The notes beneath the pieces were generated by a model. It saw only the letters and a program-made list of their open reading frames with translations, made no database searches and was not told the origin of the DNA. Position numbers and translations under genes: made by a program. Of a stretch of 33,509 nt of DNA, positions 31,100 through 33,509 are shown piece by piece; the stretch's first letter is position 1, and every line of letters begins with the position of its first letter. This DNA comes from Pseudomonadota bacterium (GTDB taxonomy: Bacteria > Pseudomonadota > Gammaproteobacteria > Xanthomonadales > Ahniellaceae), in assembly GCA_022843465.1 (NCBI GenBank), contig JALHNO010000029.1, positions 9,089 to 42,597 of the forward strand, written 5' to 3'.

Positions 31100-32757
31100 T
31101 TGGGGAATACCGCCTCCGTCGCGGCGACCCAACCCTTTCGCGGATAGTCGATCGCGCCAAGGGTGCGAAGCGCTGAGATAGTGTTGGTGAAGTGACCGCC
31201 GCCTGCGACCGCACTGACGCGGCCCGCAAGTTCTTCGCGCGTGAGCCCATCAGGATGCGCATCGATGACGGCCTGCAAGATCCGCTGCTGGAGACCCGAT
31301 ACGATCGACAGCCAGGACGCATGCAGGTCTGCCAGCGTGGGCGGTGCGGCCGGGTAAGTGGCTGCTGCCCGGCCGGCCTCCGTCAGGGCAAGCAGCCCGT
31401 TAGCCGGATAGTCGAGCAGGCCGGCAGTGCGAAGCGCGCTGATCGTGTTCGTGGTGTGTCCGCCCTGCGGACTCATGCGCGCATGCGCCGCGACGGTTCG
31501 CCGGTCTGGCGTTGCCAACCCGAACACTTCCAGCTGCGCGAGCGCGTCGAGGATGCGCTTCTTCGCGCCGGTGACCGCTTCGCCTGAAATCTCCTTCAGT
31601 GTAGGGATCCGATTGAGCGGCATCGGTGCCTGCTTCGTCTGCGCCGCAGCCTGGATGACGGGCTGCGGCCATTGCTCTGCGGGGGTGGTTCGCACCGGCG
31701 TCAGCGCGAGCGCGGACGCGGCCGTCTGTTGAACCGACGACAGCGCGGCATACAGCGAGTCGATACGCGCGCGAAGGTCCGCGGCCTCGGTCCGAGCGCT
31801 TCGCAGAGCCAACTCGTCGGCCAGTGGGCGTTTCTCGGCTGCCGAAAGTTTTCGCTTCAGATCGACGACTTGTCTGCACAGGTCGTCGACCGTCCTGGCC
31901 TCCTCCTCGGCGGCCGCCGGCAGGTCCGCCAGTTCCTTCAGTGCTGCGCGGATCTTCTCGGACGGCGCCGGCGGCGCGCTCAGCATGCGCTGTCCAGCCT
32001 TCGGGTGCGTTGTGCTCACGGCGCCGACCGCCACCTTCGTGGGTGTCGGCGCGAGTGCCGGGCCGAACGCGAAGAATTCGCCAGGCTGGAGCCTGCGAAG
32101 CGCGTCCATCGCGTCGCGCGCGGTCATGCCCAGCTCGTCGGCGGCGCGCTTCACGTCGATGTCCAGCCCGGTGCGACCGACCAGCTTGTTCAGCATCTCG
32201 GCCGCGGCGTCCTTGTGCAGCTTCGATAGGCGCTGCGTGGCCAGCACGGTGCCGAATCCTCGCTTCCGGCCGCGGGTGACCACGTCGATGACGGCGGCCG
32301 CGGACTCGCTTCGGCTGCCTTCGGAGCAGAATACGTGCGCCTCGTCGATGACCAGCAGCGCAGGGCGCCACAGTGCCTTGGGCGCGTTCACCATCGCCTC
32401 GCAGAACAGGCGGACGAAAGTCTGGCGTTCGGGGGCCTTCAGATCGTAGATGTCGATGACGGCGCTGACGCCGGTTTCCAGCAGCCGGCGGGCGAGGAGG
32501 CTGGCTGTGCGCGGGTGCGCGAGCGCGTCCCCGCCGTGCGCCGCGGCCACGATGTAATCGAACTTTTCCCGCAGCGTCGCGAACTCGCCTTCTGGGTCGA
32601 TGATGAGGTGCTGCACGTGGTTCGCGGTCTGCTCGAGGAGTCGGCGGAGTGCCCAGCTCTTGCCGCCGCCGCTGGACGCCTGGACGAGTAGCCGCGTCTC
32701 CAGCAGCGTCGCGACGTTGATGCCGATGCCGGCGGCGAGGGTGGGTGAATGGCTCAT
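31096..32757 (-). CDS. HerA-like (DUF87) P-loop ATPase with duplicated C-terminal winged-helix-like repeats
   Basis: 553 residues, ATG at 32757 in an ATGA overlap. The Walker A motif is A-S-S-G-G-G-K-S near residues 27-34 and the Walker B is L-L-V-I-D-E-A-H near 136. Together with D-P-E-G-E-F and an A-T-Q-R-L sensor-like element, this is the HerA/DUF87 pattern. A coiled coil follows (about 310-345). The C-terminus has two similar units, G-G-H-T-T-N-T-I-S-A-L-R and G-G-H-F-T-N-T-I-S-A-L-R, each with D-Y-P and a basic or Gly turn, likely winged-helix domains. HerA-type ATPases act as hexameric DNA pumps. Here a role in phage DNA processing or a defence-like function is inference. Confidence 0.85.
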   Translation of the reverse strand: MSHSPTLAAGIGINVATLLETRLLVQASSGGGKSWALRRLLEQTANHVQHLIIDPEGEFATLREKFDYIVAAAHGGDALAHPRTASLLARRLLETGVSAVIDIYDLKAPERQTFVRLFCEAMVNAPKALWRPALLVIDEAHVFCSEGSRSESAAAVIDVVTRGRKRGFGTVLATQRLSKLHKDAAAEMLNKLVGRTGLDIDVKRAADELGMTARDAMDALRRLQPGEFFAFGPALAPTPTKVAVGAVSTTHPKAGQRMLSAPPAPSEKIRAALKELADLPAAAEEEARTVDDLCRQVVDLKRKLSAAEKRPLADELALRSARTEAADLRARIDSLYAALSSVQQTAASALALTPVRTTPAEQWPQPVIQAAAQTKQAPMPLNRIPTLKEISGEAVTGAKKRILDALAQLEVFGLATPDRRTVAAHARMSPQGGHTTNTISALRTAGLLDYPANGLLALTEAGRAAATYPAAPPTLADLHASWLSIVSGLQQRILQAVIDAHPDGLTREELAGRVSAVAGGGHFTNTISALRTLGAIDYPRKGWVAATEAVFPK

Positions 32758-33404
32758 TCCGACGGCTCCTCAATTTTCGTGAATCGTGGCCTGCCGTCTG
32801 GCAGCAAGCCGAAAAACTCGTTGCGGGGACGGACCCAGCGTCGGCCGTCCTCGCCGATGTAGATGATGACGTGCGCGTTCTCGTCGTCCGGGCACCACTC
32901 CAGCGTCGCATCGGTGATGTACGTGTAGATGTCGCCTTTGTAGTGGCGGTATCTCTCGGGCTTGTAGTAGCCGGCGATTCCGAGGCGGGACTTCAGGGCC
33001 TCCAGTTCAGCCTTACAGTCCTCGTATGCAAGGTGCGACACGCACGCGCCTGACTCGTCGTTGCATTCTTCGGGGTGCTTGCCCATCTCGCGCAACGCTG
33101 CTTCCGCTCGCTCAACCCGCGCGCGCTCGGCGTCAAGGTCGGCCTGCATGGTGTCTGCAATCTCAAGCATTAGCGCAACTCTCTGGGCGGTTCTGGCCAT
33201 CACCGCTTCACTTGCGTCAGCCCGTGCGCTCTCGGCGGCGAGCCGCAGCTCAAGGCCGTGCAGCATCCGGTTCTTCATCTGCAGCTGAATGAAGTGCGAG
33301 TTCTTCTTCCGCCGTCTATTCAGCGCTGCGAATCGAGGTAGCGCGATCTGTCGAATCTGCATCTTCATCTTGAACGGCAGGCTGCGGCCTGTGATGTCGC
33401 TCAC
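32754..33404 (-). CDS. Coiled-coil protein with C-terminal DUF1653-like domain
   Basis: 216 residues; GTG start at 33404 in a GTGA overlap with the upstream stop (a longer frame exists but is a shadow of the upstream gene). The N-terminus is basic, followed by a coiled coil (about 45-125). The C-terminal 70 residues, from Y-Y-K-P-E-R-Y-R-H-Y-K-G-D-I-Y through R-R-W-V-R-P-R-N-E-F-F and P-R-F-T-K-I, match the small DUF1653 fold found in phage and bacterial proteins. Function is unknown. It is translationally coupled to the ATPase through ATGA, so the two may work together. Confidence 0.75.
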   Translation of the reverse strand: MSDITGRSLPFKMKMQIRQIALPRFAALNRRRKKNSHFIQLQMKNRMLHGLELRLAAESARADASEAVMARTAQRVALMLEIADTMQADLDAERARVERAEAALREMGKHPEECNDESGACVSHLAYEDCKAELEALKSRLGIAGYYKPERYRHYKGDIYTYITDATLEWCPDDENAHVIIYIGEDGRRWVRPRNEFFGLLPDGRPRFTKIEEPSE

Positions 33405-33509
33405 GACTCGCCCCCGGCCTTGCCGACCCGGATGTGATACCCGTGGCCGGTGCCGTCCTTCTTCCACTCCCGGGCGCGGTTGATCTCCATCTTCTGGTTG
33501 ATGGCTTCG
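33401..33509 (-). CDS. Partial CDS, C-terminus only (35 residues visible)
   Basis: The frame enters from the right edge and ends at TGA 33401-33403. Visible residues include I-N-R-A-R-E-W-K-K-D-G-T-G and G-Y-H-I-R-V-G-K-A-G-G-E-S. Coupling to the DUF1653 gene by a GTGA overlap supports it as a real gene of the same operon. No identification is possible from this fragment. Confidence 0.6.
   Translation of the reverse strand, partial: EAINQKMEINRAREWKKDGTGHGYHIRVGKAGGES

Noticed and set aside
31400-32911. 503-codon minus-strand frame overlapping the ATPase
   Set aside because: Arg/Gly/Ala-rich shadow of the ATPase, which has intact Walker motifs in its own frame.

Overview
The window is a 33.5 kb stretch of a GC-rich tailed-phage genome or prophage. 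A temperate podovirus of a GC-rich proteobacterium fits best. The set is a scaffold, a DUF4043/N4-gp56-type major capsid protein, a short-tail adaptor, a nozzle-like protein, a collar-type fibre, ejection-type proteins and a lambda-type excisionase/integrase pair, with no tape measure, sheath or baseplate genes. The overall plan resembles Bcep22-like podoviruses, but that assignment is inference. Terminase, portal, repressor, replication genes and a recognisable endolysin are not in view. I saw no tRNA, rRNA, CRISPR array or transposase.

Positions 1-28258 (+ strand) are a late operon. It holds a repeat protein cut by the left edge, an exported 194-aa protein, an 85-aa protein, two exported beta-helix proteins and a terminator. 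Then come the scaffold, a terminator, the major capsid protein, a probable decoration protein, a terminator, small head genes, the adaptor, a third exported beta-helix protein, the nozzle, a small protein, the tail fibre and three accessory genes. Last come two ejection-type proteins (the first with a C-terminal S74-like chaperone) and a giant 3296-codon gene. Most genes overlap start-to-stop by 1-4 bases. The exceptions lie at the terminators or have their own strong ribosome binding sites.

The giant gene (18368-28258) encodes a large polyvalent protein. In order it has a Gly/Ala-rich hydrophobic N-terminus, helical segments, a phage-type InPase domain, an LPD1-like zincin, two more metallopeptidase-like modules, a GNAT-like acetyltransferase module and an LPD38-like C-terminal region. 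At three places (20634-20741, 24156-24407, 25428-25586) the coding signature leaves the giant frame and moves to the +1 frame. Each place holds a small ORF with its own Shine-Dalgarno and stop, while the giant frame becomes a G/R/E/A-rich linker. Two similar terminator-like hairpins also lie inside the giant frame. I read this as an assembly of formerly separate cistrons with nested small genes retained in the linkers. It is the most unusual feature of the window.

Positions 28261-33509 (- strand) are an oppositely oriented operon converging on the late operon with only 2 bp between stops. In transcription order it has a partial gene, a coiled-coil DUF1653 protein, a HerA-like ATPase with duplicated C-terminal winged-helix-like repeats, a 54-aa protein, an Xis-like protein, an integrase lacking its catalytic C-terminal half, a DUF1643 protein, and three small proteins, two of them with membrane segments, that may form an accessory or lysis-associated block.
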